From Saccharofermentans sp. (GTDB lineage Bacteria > Bacillota_A > Clostridia > Saccharofermentanales > Saccharofermentanaceae), in contig JAILHX010000001.1 of the NCBI GenBank assembly GCA_024695565.1, forward strand, positions 1-23,323: a stretch of 23,323 bases of DNA, given 5' to 3'. The notes beneath the pieces are model-generated. The model was not told the origin of the DNA. It saw only the letters and a list, made by a program, of their open reading frames with translations, and did no database searches. Of the stretch, positions 7,230 through 15,661 are shown in pieces; position 1 is the stretch's first letter, and each line of letters opens with the position of its first letter. The translations under genes and the position numbers were made by a program.

Positions 7230-8507
7230 TTATGAGATCTTGTCCAAAGCCTGCTTGAGATCAGCGATGATATCATCAGGATCTTCCAGACCGACAGAGA
7301 ATCTGATGAGATCGCCGGGGATTCCTGCTTCTGCGAGCTGCTCATCTGAGAGCTGTCTGTGTGTATGTGATGCGGGATGCAGGAGCAAAGTCTTGCAGTC
7401 AGCAACGTGTGTAGCAATCGTAGCGAACTTCAGAGAATCCATGAACTTGATGGAGGCCTCTCTTCCGCCCTTCACGCCGAAGCACATTACGCCGCAGGTT
7501 CCCTTCGGGCAATACTTCTGAGCGAGCTCATACTGCGAGTCAGTCTTAAGTCCGGGATACTTGACCCATGCGATGCGTTCGTCAGATGCTAAGAACTCAG
7601 CAACTTTCTGTGCATTAGCGCAGTGACGAGCCATACGTACAGGAAGTGACTCGAGACCGATCTGGATGTAGTAAGCATTCTGGGGAGACTGGATGGAACC
7701 GAAGTCTCTCATGAGCTGTGCTGTTGCTTTTGTGATGTAAGCACCCTTGCCGAACTTTGTAGCATAAGTAATTCCGTGATAAGAATCGTCAGGTGTGCAA
7801 AGACCGGGGAACTTCTCAGCATGAGCCATCCAGTCGAAGTTACCTGAATCGATGATGGCGCCGCCAACGGAAGATGCGTGACCGTCGATGTATTTTGTTG
7901 TTGAATGAGTAACGATATCGCAGCCGAATTCGATGGGACGGCAGTTTGCAGGTGTTGCAAATGTGTTGTCGATAATGAGCGGAATGCCGTTATTGTGAGC
8001 CAATGCAGCAAACTTCTCAATATCAAGGATATCAACAGTAGGATTTGTGATCGTCTCACCAAATACACACTTTGTATTAGGACGGATATACTTCTGGAGT
8101 TCTTCAAGAGGAAGTGTCTGGTCAACGAATGTGCACTCGATGCCCATCTTCTTGAATGTAACGCCGAAGAGGTTATATGTGCCGCCATAGATATTTGTGG
8201 AAGCGATGAAGTGATCACCTGCTTCGCAGATATTGAATACCGCAAAGAAGTTGGCTGCCTGACCGGAGCATGTGAGCATTCCTGCAACGCCGCCTTCCAT
8301 AGCAGTAAGCTTTGCAGCTACGTAGTCATTTGTAGGATTCTGAAGTCTGGTATAGAAATAACCGGAAGCCTCCAGGTCGAAGAGCTTGCCCATGTCTTCA
8401 GAAGTAGCATACTTCCATGTGGTGCTCTGATAAATAGGTACCTGTCTGGGTTCACCATTACCCGGTGTGTAACCACCATGAAGTGCGATTGTTTCAACTG
8501 TGCTCAT
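7230..8507 (-). CDS. metY: O-acetylhomoserine sulfhydrylase (Cys/Met metabolism PLP enzyme)
   Basis: MetY-type enzymes make homocysteine from O-acetylhomoserine and sulfide, feeding methionine synthesis in the cytosol. The 425-residue protein matches this family, whose members (about 425-435) are longer than cystathionine synthases. It has ETIALHGGYTP at the start, YTRLQNPTND (52-61), the SGQAAN phosphate-binding turn (81-86), IDNTFATP (179-186) and the PLP lysine K205 in THSTTKYIDGH. It also keeps the ATHVADCKTLLLHPASHTHR block near the C-terminus and the final IRFSVGLED. A clear AGGAGA site precedes ATG 8507. It follows tldE by only 23 nt, leaving no room for a SAM riboswitch, so it is probably co-transcribed; an upstream promoter inside tldE is possible. 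Confidence 0.93.
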   Translation of the reverse strand: MSTVETIALHGGYTPGNGEPRQVPIYQSTTWKYATSEDMGKLFDLEASGYFYTRLQNPTNDYVAAKLTAMEGGVAGMLTCSGQAANFFAVFNICEAGDHFIASTNIYGGTYNLFGVTFKKMGIECTFVDQTLPLEELQKYIRPNTKCVFGETITNPTVDILDIEKFAALAHNNGIPLIIDNTFATPANCRPIEFGCDIVTHSTTKYIDGHASSVGGAIIDSGNFDWMAHAEKFPGLCTPDDSYHGITYATKFGKGAYITKATAQLMRDFGSIQSPQNAYYIQIGLESLPVRMARHCANAQKVAEFLASDERIAWVKYPGLKTDSQYELAQKYCPKGTCGVMCFGVKGGREASIKFMDSLKFATIATHVADCKTLLLHPASHTHRQLSDEQLAEAGIPGDLIRFSVGLEDPDDIIADLKQALDKIS

Positions 8508-8530
8508 TTAAGTCTCCTTCTTTCCTATTA

Positions 8531-9898
8531 TTATTCTTCATCACCTGAGATGGCGAGTGATTCGATGTAAACCGACGGGGTAAAGAACTCACCCTCACCG
8601 GAAGGCACGTTAATTATATCATTGCCAACTAGTTTAATGGACTTGATCACTTCATAGAAATTACCTGCTACAGTTATCTGCTCAACAGGTCTTCCCTGCT
8701 TACCGTTCTCGATGAGATAGCCTTCGCAGAGAAGCGAGAAATCACCGCTTATGGCATTTACTCCGGCATGAAGACCGGACAGATCGGTAAGAACGATACC
8801 TTCGCCAACTTCCTCAAGAAGTTCTTCGTAATTCTTAGAACCGGCTTCAACGATAAGATTCGTAGGCATCTCGGAAACAGCGCTGCCGCCTCTGAAGCCG
8901 TTGCCTGTCGAGCTTCTTCCTGCCTTATTGGCTGACTTAAGGTCATATAAAGCTGTAGCAAATACACCCTTATCGATAATAGCCTTTTCGGTTGTAAGTA
9001 CGCCTTCGTCATCGAAAGGAATCTTGGTCAGAGCTTTCTCATACATAGGGATCTCTCTTAAGGTAAAGACGTCAGATGCGATCTTCTCGCCTTCCCTGTC
9101 TGCAAGAAGTGACAATCCCCTCTGCATGGTTGTAGCCATGAAGTTTCCGAAGAAGACCATAAAGAACTGCTGGAACGCCTCACACTTAAGAACAGTCTTA
9201 TAGTTGCCTGACTTGCAGGACTTGGCGCCCATCTTGCCTATGAGGTTCTCCTTGAATTTAGCAAGGAACTTATCCATATCGAAGTCATCGATATCCTTGC
9301 CGATCCAATAATGACCGCCGCTCTTAACACTGCCGTCTGCATCGGTAGCACGGGCAGAAGCCATGAGCGAGATCCCGTCGGAATCCCTGTAAGAATGAAG
9401 TCCCTTGGAATTGATAATGAGATAAGGTCCTGTGCTGCAGGTGATCGTAAGAAAATCGACCGCATCGATCCTGGAATCCAGAGCAAGGATAGCCTTCTCA
9501 AGCTTAAGACCGAGCTCTGAAAAACTCTTATATGTATTCTTGTTAAATCCTTCCGATAACTGTGAATAGTACAGATTCTTATTGTTCTCATCACAATAGA
9601 TGAACTGTGGATCCTCGTCATTTAAGACTTCGCAGTTCTCAATAGCAGACTTCAGGAGATAATCAATATTGGAATCGTCAAGGATATTAGTTGAACAATA
9701 ACCCATCTGACCGTTCTTAAGTCCCCTGAATGAGAGAGCCGAAGTTGCACTGTTCTCGTAGCTTGATACCTCTCCGTTAAGGATGTCGATACTCATGGAA
9801 CTCTCAGTAACAAAAGATGCTTCGCACTCTTCAAAGCCGTATTCCATACCTGCCTTGACGAGCTTATCCATAAACTTTTCAGCTGTTTTAATATCCAT
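8531..9898 (-). CDS. tldE: TldE/PmbA-like subunit of the TldD/TldE metalloprotease
   Basis: TldE (PmbA) forms a heterodimeric protease with TldD that degrades unfolded or small peptides and, in some bacteria, processes microcins or degrades the CcdA antitoxin. TldE lacks the zinc site and helps form the cavity. Visible family features of the 455-residue product are SIDILNGEVSSYENSATSAL in the N-terminal domain, SGNYKTVLKCEAF and the LADREGEKIAS segment in the middle, RSSTGNGFRGGSAVSEMPTN, and the GISGDF-like sequence NAISGDFSLLCEGYLIENG near the C-terminus. No HExxxH motif is present, as expected. Its ATG overlaps the tldD stop (TAATG), and a GGAGG site lies inside the end of tldD, so the two are coupled. 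No RiPP precursor or modification gene is seen nearby. Confidence 0.92.
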   Translation of the reverse strand: MDIKTAEKFMDKLVKAGMEYGFEECEASFVTESSMSIDILNGEVSSYENSATSALSFRGLKNGQMGYCSTNILDDSNIDYLLKSAIENCEVLNDEDPQFIYCDENNKNLYYSQLSEGFNKNTYKSFSELGLKLEKAILALDSRIDAVDFLTITCSTGPYLIINSKGLHSYRDSDGISLMASARATDADGSVKSGGHYWIGKDIDDFDMDKFLAKFKENLIGKMGAKSCKSGNYKTVLKCEAFQQFFMVFFGNFMATTMQRGLSLLADREGEKIASDVFTLREIPMYEKALTKIPFDDEGVLTTEKAIIDKGVFATALYDLKSANKAGRSSTGNGFRGGSAVSEMPTNLIVEAGSKNYEELLEEVGEGIVLTDLSGLHAGVNAISGDFSLLCEGYLIENGKQGRPVEQITVAGNFYEVIKSIKLVGNDIINVPSGEGEFFTPSVYIESLAISGDEE

Positions 9899-11280
9899 TA
9901 TTCCCTACCTCCTACAAGAATAGAAGATACTCTGATGGTAGGCTGTCCTACTGTTACAGGAACGCCTCCCGAGACAGATCCGCACATGCCGGCAGAAAGA
10001 GCCAAGTCATTACCGACCATATCGATATTCTTCAGTATCTCCTGACCCTTACCGATAAGAGTAGCGCCTCTTACAGGCTCAGCTATCTTACCGTCACGGA
10101 CCATGAATGCTTCATTAACTGCGAAGTTGAAATCGCCGGTAGAAGTGTCTACTGAACCGCCGCCCATCTGTGTGCAGTAAAGACCGTATTCTGTATTTGC
10201 AATGATGTCCTTAGGATCAGATTCGCCGTTACAGATGTATGTATTGCTCATACGTGATGTAGGAGCATATGAGTAATTCTGTCTTCTTGCGCATCCCGTC
10301 GGCTTGCAGTTCATACGGCGCGCGCCAAGTTCGTCTACGAGATAGTTCTTAAGGATTCCGTTCTCAATGAGAAGGAGATCAGAAGATGCATTGCCTTCAT
10401 CATCTGTCGCATAAGAGCCCCACTCTCCTTCAATAACCGCATTATCACGTGCACTAACGATCGAAGATGCGATCTGCTCGCCCTGCATATCAGTAAAATA
10501 TGAATTCTTAATACCTACTGAAGTAGCTTCGAGTGCGTGACCGCAGGCTTCGTGGAAGATAACTCCGCCGAATCCGTTGCCGAGGATTACGGGCATCTTT
10601 GCTGAAGGAGCATAGCCTGCATTGACCATGCGGATAGCGGTATCACAACATTCTTTAGTCTTGTCGATGATCGGATATTCATTGATGAACTCATATCCTC
10701 TCATCGTTCCCGGAGCAACTCTGCCGCTCTGCTTCTCATTATCCTTTGTAGCGATAGCTTCAACCGATAATCTGATCCTTTTAGTCGTATCTTCAACATT
10801 TACGCCGCGTGTATTGATGACGCGCGCTGTTCGGACTGTAGATGCGATGCTGCCTGCAACCTGAGTGATCAGGGGGCTGTAATTCATCGCATAATCTGAA
10901 GACTTGCGGAGGAAATCAACATAGTCCTTCTTCGATACGGACATAGGATCGATCTGAACCGAAGTCTTAGTGGTGGAACATAAAGCTGCAATCTCAGCAA
11001 TTGCGCCTTTGTCATTTCCCTTGATCGCAGCAGCTGCTTCCTTGGCAAGCTTTAACAACACTTCTATATCGTTGTCGCTTGAATAAACATAAACGGAATT
11101 AGTTCCTGCCAGAAGTCGGATACCCGTACCTGAATCAAATCCGGTTGCCGCGCGGATAACCTGTCCGTTCAAAAGAGAAACAGACTTAGCTTCCGTGACT
11201 TCCTGGAACACTTCGGCAAAATCTGCCGTAGTTGACATTGCCTGCTCTAATATCCTCAAGCAATCGCTGTCATTAAACAT
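9898..11280 (-). CDS. tldD: TldD-like zinc metalloprotease subunit
   Basis: Catalytic partner of TldE. The zinc motif HEACGH is at 243-248 (H243, E244, H248) within GNGFGGVIFHEACGHALE, and the conserved C-terminal cysteine that serves as a metal ligand is C433 in SAGMCGSVSGG. Other family blocks are GSYATDDEGN (288-297), NYLVDELGARRMN, CARRQNYSYAPTSRMSNTYI-type sequence (330-349) and GGSVDTSTGDFNFAVNEA (375-392). The 460-residue length is normal. AAAGAGGT lies before ATG 11280. A hairpin (11305-11327) sits between the acyl-CoA ligase stop and this gene, so tldDE-metY may be a partly separate unit. Confidence 0.93.
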   Translation of the reverse strand: MFNDSDCLRILEQAMSTTADFAEVFQEVTEAKSVSLLNGQVIRAATGFDSGTGIRLLAGTNSVYVYSSDNDIEVLLKLAKEAAAAIKGNDKGAIAEIAALCSTTKTSVQIDPMSVSKKDYVDFLRKSSDYAMNYSPLITQVAGSIASTVRTARVINTRGVNVEDTTKRIRLSVEAIATKDNEKQSGRVAPGTMRGYEFINEYPIIDKTKECCDTAIRMVNAGYAPSAKMPVILGNGFGGVIFHEACGHALEATSVGIKNSYFTDMQGEQIASSIVSARDNAVIEGEWGSYATDDEGNASSDLLLIENGILKNYLVDELGARRMNCKPTGCARRQNYSYAPTSRMSNTYICNGESDPKDIIANTEYGLYCTQMGGGSVDTSTGDFNFAVNEAFMVRDGKIAEPVRGATLIGKGQEILKNIDMVGNDLALSAGMCGSVSGGVPVTVGQPTIRVSSILVGGRE

Positions 11281-11304
11281 AAATGAACCTCTTTCTAAAT
11301 AGTT

Positions 11305-11327
11305 AAGGGATATCTGAGATATCCCTT
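11305..11327 (-). terminator. Hairpin between acyl-CoA ligase and tldD (possible terminator or attenuator)
   Basis: A 10-bp perfect stem AAGGGATATC/GATATCCCTT with a 3-nt loop lies in the 53-nt gap, 7 nt past the ligase stop. On the minus strand it is followed by AACTATTTAG, a weak U-tract; on the plus strand TTTTC follows. It may reduce read-through into tldDE or stabilise the upstream mRNA end. Confidence 0.55.
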
Positions 11328-11333
11328 TTCTTA

Positions 11334-13043
11334 TCAGTATCTCTTTATCTTCTTAGAAGTGTTCTTCTCAAATTCAGTCATTCTCAGGACTGTCTTCTTG
11401 ATCTTCTTATAGCTCTCGAGCTTCTCGTTAGTCTCAGCTACAACATCCTTCAGGATCTCCATGATCTGGTCTTCAGAAGGATCCGTCTCGATACCGAGCT
11501 TAGCCTTGATCTCTTCAAGATCAGGATAGATCGTAGCAGTGATAACGATATCGTCCTTAACCTCGTCGTTAACGCCGGATACGACAGACTCTGCTACATA
11601 AGGGCTGAGTGACAGGAGATATTCGATCTCCTCAGGGAATACGTTCTTACCGTTCTTGGCGATAATGACGTTCTTCTTACGTCCTGTGATGATGCAGAAG
11701 CCGTCTTCATCAATATAACCTAAGTCGCCTGTGTGATAGTAGCCTTCGCTGTCAAGCGCAATAGCAGTATTCTCAGGATCGTTATAGTAACCGAGGAAGT
11801 TGTTGTCACCCTTGGAGATGAACTCACCGATACCGTCTGAATCAGGATCAAGGATCTTAACGTCGCACCCCGGCAAAGGAAGTCCTGCAGCATGATTCTT
11901 AAATGCAACATCACGGTTTAAGGCCAGGATAGGAGCGCACTCCGTAAGGCCGTAGCCCTGAACGCAGAGGAATCCGATATCCTGGAAGAACTTTAAGATC
12001 TCGGGATTTACCGGAGCGCCGCCCAGGATGATGAGTCTCATTCTGCCGCCGAAAACATCGTGGATCTGCTTGAAGAGCTTTCTTCTCATCTTGTTGGACA
12101 AATGCAGGGCATTGGCAAGCTTTATGCCGTTCTGAAGTTTTTTGGCCTTCTTGGGATCAGCCTTAACGCCCTTCATGATCTTCTTATAGAACAGCTCGAG
12201 CATAACAGGAACCATGAGGATCGCAGTAGGCTTTACTTCCTGGATATTCTGGGCGATGTACTTAAGTCCTTCGCAGATTGCAACAGTCGTACCTCTGTAG
12301 ACCTGGCCTAAGAAGCCGCAGGTACATTCATAAGTATGATGCAGAGGAAGTACAGAGAGCCAGACTTCATTCCTGTCGATATAGAGCATCGAGAACATGG
12401 ACATGAGGTTCTTGCAGATATTTCTCTGGCAGAGCATAACTGCCTTGGACTTAGCCGTTGTACCTGATGTGAACAGAAGGATCGTCATCTCATCAGGATC
12501 GATCGTAGCCTCCGTGAAGATCATATCTCCTTCGGCAAGCTTCTTCTCACCTATCTTGAGACAGTCGTCATAATAAAGGAATCTGTCATCATCGACCTGA
12601 TCCATGCAGATCCAGTACTTAACTGTATCAACCTTGCCATAGACCTGATTAACAATGCCCATCTTGGACTTGGAGAACAGCAGTATCTCAACTTCGGCTC
12701 TAGTGAGCATGTTGAGGACATCGTCAACAGGAAGTTCCTTATCAAGCGGAACTACGCATCCGGTGCCGTTTGTAGTTGCAAGGTAAGAAGTGTACCATTC
12801 GTATCTTGTCTCAGCGAAAATAGCTATCCTCGTACCCTTCTCAACGGTATTCATAAAGTATGTGCCGAGAGAGTCAATGTCGTGATCGTACTTTTCTGTC
12901 GAGACCGGGATATAATCTCCGCCCTTGGTCTCTTTTACGAGAAATACAGGGTTTTGCGGGAATTCATGAAGTCTCTTCTTGATAACGTCTCTTAAATCAT
13001 GGACCTCTGTTACTTCATAGAGGTTTGCATAAGGATCTTTCAT
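11334..13043 (-). CDS. AMP-forming long-chain acyl-CoA ligase-like enzyme
   Basis: ANL-superfamily adenylating enzyme; members of this FadD-like type activate fatty acids to acyl-AMP and then acyl-CoA. Motifs of the 569-residue protein: phosphate loop LLFTSGTTAKSK (189-200), LPLHHTYE (232-239), LGGAPV (340-345), YGLTECAPI (364-372), YHTGDLGYID (436-445), GRKKNVIIAKNGKNV (454-468) and the C-terminal catalytic lysine segment TSKKIKRY (562-569, probably K565). The protein ends right after this motif, so the C-terminal domain is just complete. Its ATG overlaps the stop of the orotate phosphoribosyltransferase gene by 4 nt (ATGA), a tight coupling with no obvious pathway link. It is cytosolic or membrane-peripheral; the acyl substrate cannot be told from sequence. 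Confidence 0.88.
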   Translation of the reverse strand: MKDPYANLYEVTEVHDLRDVIKKRLHEFPQNPVFLVKETKGGDYIPVSTEKYDHDIDSLGTYFMNTVEKGTRIAIFAETRYEWYTSYLATTNGTGCVVPLDKELPVDDVLNMLTRAEVEILLFSKSKMGIVNQVYGKVDTVKYWICMDQVDDDRFLYYDDCLKIGEKKLAEGDMIFTEATIDPDEMTILLFTSGTTAKSKAVMLCQRNICKNLMSMFSMLYIDRNEVWLSVLPLHHTYECTCGFLGQVYRGTTVAICEGLKYIAQNIQEVKPTAILMVPVMLELFYKKIMKGVKADPKKAKKLQNGIKLANALHLSNKMRRKLFKQIHDVFGGRMRLIILGGAPVNPEILKFFQDIGFLCVQGYGLTECAPILALNRDVAFKNHAAGLPLPGCDVKILDPDSDGIGEFISKGDNNFLGYYNDPENTAIALDSEGYYHTGDLGYIDEDGFCIITGRKKNVIIAKNGKNVFPEEIEYLLSLSPYVAESVVSGVNDEVKDDIVITATIYPDLEEIKAKLGIETDPSEDQIMEILKDVVAETNEKLESYKKIKKTVLRMTEFEKNTSKKIKRY

Positions 13044-13894
13044 ACGATAACGTATCCTTTCTCGATAGCAAGTTCAGCACGTTCCTTGTTCTTACCGCCC
13101 TTGGCGATCTCGCCTTCAATAAATCCGGGATTGCTCTTCAGGAAAGCGGTCATATAATCAGCAGGAGATTCAAGGAAGTGCAGGATCATCTCCTTCTGCT
13201 TTTCATTAATGATACCATTACCTTCTGCTTCATCAAAAAGGTTTTTATCAATACCGGTAAGGGCTACGAGCTCTACACCGAGGTTTTTAAGGACTTCTCT
13301 GCCGCTCTGGCATCTGTCAACTACAGCAACTGTATCTGTGATCTCGGAACCCAGGCCCCTGATAACGGGAATCCAGGCTCTCTCATATGAAGAAGCCTCA
13401 GTGATAAGATCAGCGATGTGAAGCGCCTTCTTGCCCTTAAGGTCAATATCCTTGGAATCAACTGCAGGACCTTCGATGGACTCGGAATAAACAGAAGTCA
13501 TATCCTTGTAGATCGTAAGATGAGGCTTGCCTAAAAGATATGCAGGCATCATAGAGAAGAAGTAATCTCTTCTCTCACCGCCCGAGATGTAGTCGAAATC
13601 AAGCTTGGCTGCAGCTTCAGCGAGCTTGTCTGATACCATCTTGAATGTGCCGCCCTTATTGTAATAAGCAAGCATCATGTCGAAAATCTCTTCCGGAGCT
13701 GTCAGCCTGTTATCGGCGATAGCCTTCTCTATCCTCTTGAGGACTTCACCTGCTGCTGCTTCATTCTCAAGCAGGAAGTGAGTGTTGATGAAGAAAGGTC
13801 CCAATCTTCCTGATGTATACCAGAAAGGCTGGTTCTCAGGTGCTACTCTGATGGCATTTGTAGCAAACAAAGCTTCAATGATCGTGTTTTCCAT
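13040..13894 (-). CDS. pyrE: Divergent orotate phosphoribosyltransferase (PyrE-like)
   Basis: Expected to convert orotate and PRPP to OMP, the step between PyrD and PyrF. The N-terminal YTSGRLGPFFINTHFL (about 26-41) matches the family's SSG.xSPxYxxxR block. YISGGERRDYFFSMMPAYLLG, then KPHLTIYKD, match the orotate-binding and catalytic-loop strands. VAVVDRCQSGREVLKNLGVE matches the late DRxxGG block. The PRPP loop is altered: where most members have VDDVITTG, this reads IADLITEASSY. At 284 residues it is longer than the usual 210-220, with an insert around the PRPP region and an extra C-terminal part. I start at ATG 13894 because a good AAGGAG lies 8 nt before it; a TTG 8 codons earlier is less likely. 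No other pyrE is in the pyr string, which supports the function. Confidence 0.78.
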   Translation of the reverse strand: MENTIIEALFATNAIRVAPENQPFWYTSGRLGPFFINTHFLLENEAAAGEVLKRIEKAIADNRLTAPEEIFDMMLAYYNKGGTFKMVSDKLAEAAAKLDFDYISGGERRDYFFSMMPAYLLGKPHLTIYKDMTSVYSESIEGPAVDSKDIDLKGKKALHIADLITEASSYERAWIPVIRGLGSEITDTVAVVDRCQSGREVLKNLGVELVALTGIDKNLFDEAEGNGIINEKQKEMILHFLESPADYMTAFLKSNPGFIEGEIAKGGKNKERAELAIEKGYVIV

Positions 13895-13921
13895 AAATCT
13901 ATCTCCTTCTATATTCAAAAT

Positions 13922-13963
13922 CTGTAAAACATTGTATATACAGCGTAAAGCATTGTTTTACAG
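13922..13963 (-). terminator. Hairpin in the pyrD-pyrE gap (possible attenuator or internal terminator)
   Basis: A perfect 10-bp stem CTGTAAAACA/TGTTTTACAG encloses a 22-nt loop in the 79-nt gap; on the minus strand ATTTTGAATA follows. The loop repeats part of the arm imperfectly (AATGCTTTACGCTG beside AATGTTTTACAG), so alternative pairings exist. It is the only sizeable gap in the pyr string. The U-tract is modest. Confidence 0.5.
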
Positions 13964-13973
13964 TTTTTAATTT

Positions 13974-14891
13974 TTACCAACGCTGCAGTGTTCCTGTCAG
14001 GTCACTTAATGCAAGACGGTTCTCTGCACAATACTTCTCAAGATCTTCAGTGATCTTAACGGGCAAGGCAGGATGAACGAGGCATGCAGTACCGATTTCA
14101 ACAGCGGAAGCACCTGCGATAATGAACTCTATAACGTCCTTATAATCAGCAACTCCGCCGCATCCGATGATCGGAATATCAAGGATCGGACTGCATTCAG
14201 CTACCATTCGGATCGCAACGGGCTTAACCGCAGGTCCTGAATATCCGCCGGTATTGTTGGTAAGTACAGGTCTTCTGGACTTTATATCGATCCTCATACC
14301 CATAAGAGTATTAATCAGAACAACAGCATCAGCTCCGCCCTCCTGCGCGGCAAGAGCCGTAGCCTTGATATCAGTTACATTGGGGGTCAGCTTGATCCAC
14401 AGAGGAAGCTTAGTGAGCTTTCTGAGTTCAGAAGTAATGAACATGATAGCAACCGGATCGCTGCCTATGGTCATGCAGCCTTCCTTGACGTTAGGGCATG
14501 AGAGATTAATCTCCAGAGCATCGATCTTATCACTATACTGATCAAGCTTATTTACCATAGCGATGTAGTCTTCATAGCTGTGGCCTGCCACATTGACGAT
14601 CACTCCCGCACCTGATTCAAACATGAAGTCGAGATCATTCTCAATGAAGTAATCTACACCCGGGTTCTGAAGGCCGACTGAATTAAGCATTCCTGAAGCA
14701 CACTCGGCAACTCTTACTCCGGGATTACCTGCACGGGGCTTGATCGTAAGACCCTTGGATGAGATACCGCCAAGGATGTTAAGGTCATAATATTCAGCAA
14801 GTTCACGGCCGAAATTACATGTTCCTGATGCAAGGATCAGTGGGCTCTTAAGCTTTACACTGCCGACATTAACGTTTAAAGAAGTGCTCAC
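13974..14891 (-). CDS. pyrD: Dihydroorotate dehydrogenase B (NAD+), catalytic subunit
   Basis: FMN enzyme oxidising dihydroorotate to orotate; class 1B forms a complex with the PyrK electron-transfer subunit, encoded directly upstream. Motifs of the 305-residue protein: SPLILASGTCNFG (16-28), GGISSKGLTIKPRAGNPG (41-58), LQNPGVDYF (74-82), and the catalytic cysteine C132 in LEINLSCPNVKEG, where class 2 enzymes have serine. Then IKLTPN, a VLINTLMGM strand, and the C-terminal IIGCGGV plus GASAVEIGT phosphate-binding loops. The start is GTG at 14891 behind an excellent AAGGAGGTG site and overlaps the pyrK stop by 4 nt (GTGA). Confidence 0.96.
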   Translation of the reverse strand: MSTSLNVNVGSVKLKSPLILASGTCNFGRELAEYYDLNILGGISSKGLTIKPRAGNPGVRVAECASGMLNSVGLQNPGVDYFIENDLDFMFESGAGVIVNVAGHSYEDYIAMVNKLDQYSDKIDALEINLSCPNVKEGCMTIGSDPVAIMFITSELRKLTKLPLWIKLTPNVTDIKATALAAQEGGADAVVLINTLMGMRIDIKSRRPVLTNNTGGYSGPAVKPVAIRMVAECSPILDIPIIGCGGVADYKDVIEFIIAGASAVEIGTACLVHPALPVKITEDLEKYCAENRLALSDLTGTLQRW

Positions 14892-15658
14892 CAGACCACC
14901 TCCTTGCTGTCAAATACAGGTCCTTCCTTGCAGCACCTGACATTCTTAAATCCGTCCGGGCCGGAATCCTTGACCTTTACAGTGCAGCACAGACAGATGC
15001 CAACGCCGCAACCCATTCTCTGTTCCATGGAAACCAGACACTTGAGGCCCTTTTCTGAAGCCCAGTAGCTGACAGCCTTCATCATGGGAATCGGGCCTAC
15101 ACAGCAGATGAGAGTTTTCGAAGGCTCGGCAATATCAATAGTATCAAGGCCTGCAATAACCGTGCCCTTGATTCCCATGTCACCGCTGTCAGTCGTCAGG
15201 ATATATGAAGGCTTGTTGAGGATAACCTGTGAAGAATCCCTGAAGCCTTCGCAGACAGTGACGTTCTTTCCGGCAGATACAAGCGTCTCATAAGCGAAGT
15301 TGATCGGGAATACGCCCGTTCCGCCGCCTGTGAGGATGATGTTCTCATAAGATTCGAAGTCGAAGCCGTTTCCGAGAGGGCCGAGGCAGTCGACCATAGC
15401 CCCAAGCTCAAAAGAAGCTATCTCGGAGGTTCCCTTGCCTACGACTTTTACACCGATATAGAAGATCCCGTTAGAAGTATCAACGCTTGCGATGCCGAAC
15501 GGTCTTTTAAGAAAAACAGTCCCGGCAGAGATGTTAACGAACTGGCCGGGACGGGAAACACCCGCTATCTCGGGACATTCAAACCCGAGATAGCAAGTAT
15601 CGCTGTTTAAAAATTCTTTTGAAACTAATCTGATTCTGTATTCTTTTTTCTGATCCAT
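14888..15658 (-). CDS. pyrK: Dihydroorotate dehydrogenase B, electron-transfer subunit
   Basis: FAD and [2Fe-2S] subunit passing electrons from PyrD to NAD+. The 256-residue protein shows the FAD-binding RPFGIAS (52-58), the nucleotide-binding loop TGGGTGVFP (110-118), a CCVGPIPMM strand (185-193), and the C-terminal iron-sulfur cluster ligands C217, C222 and C225 in GCGVGICLCC, with C242 or C243 in RCCKEGPVF. It stops 4 nt into pyrD and starts 3 nt after the pyrF stop codon. It is a normal length for the family. Confidence 0.96.
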   Translation of the reverse strand: MDQKKEYRIRLVSKEFLNSDTCYLGFECPEIAGVSRPGQFVNISAGTVFLKRPFGIASVDTSNGIFYIGVKVVGKGTSEIASFELGAMVDCLGPLGNGFDFESYENIILTGGGTGVFPINFAYETLVSAGKNVTVCEGFRDSSQVILNKPSYILTTDSGDMGIKGTVIAGLDTIDIAEPSKTLICCVGPIPMMKAVSYWASEKGLKCLVSMEQRMGCGVGICLCCTVKVKDSGPDGFKNVRCCKEGPVFDSKEVVW

Positions 15659-15661
15659 TAC

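Noticed and set aside
7709..8570. Long ORFs on both strands over metY (192 and 221 codons)
   Set aside because: They are out-of-frame shadows of metY, which has full family motifs and a good ribosome site; the shadows are Ser/Cys-rich with no recognisable domain.
13919..13973. A second PyrR-binding site before pyrE
   Set aside because: No UCCNGNGAG or CNGNGA hexaloop is present in the gap; the hairpin there is a different type.
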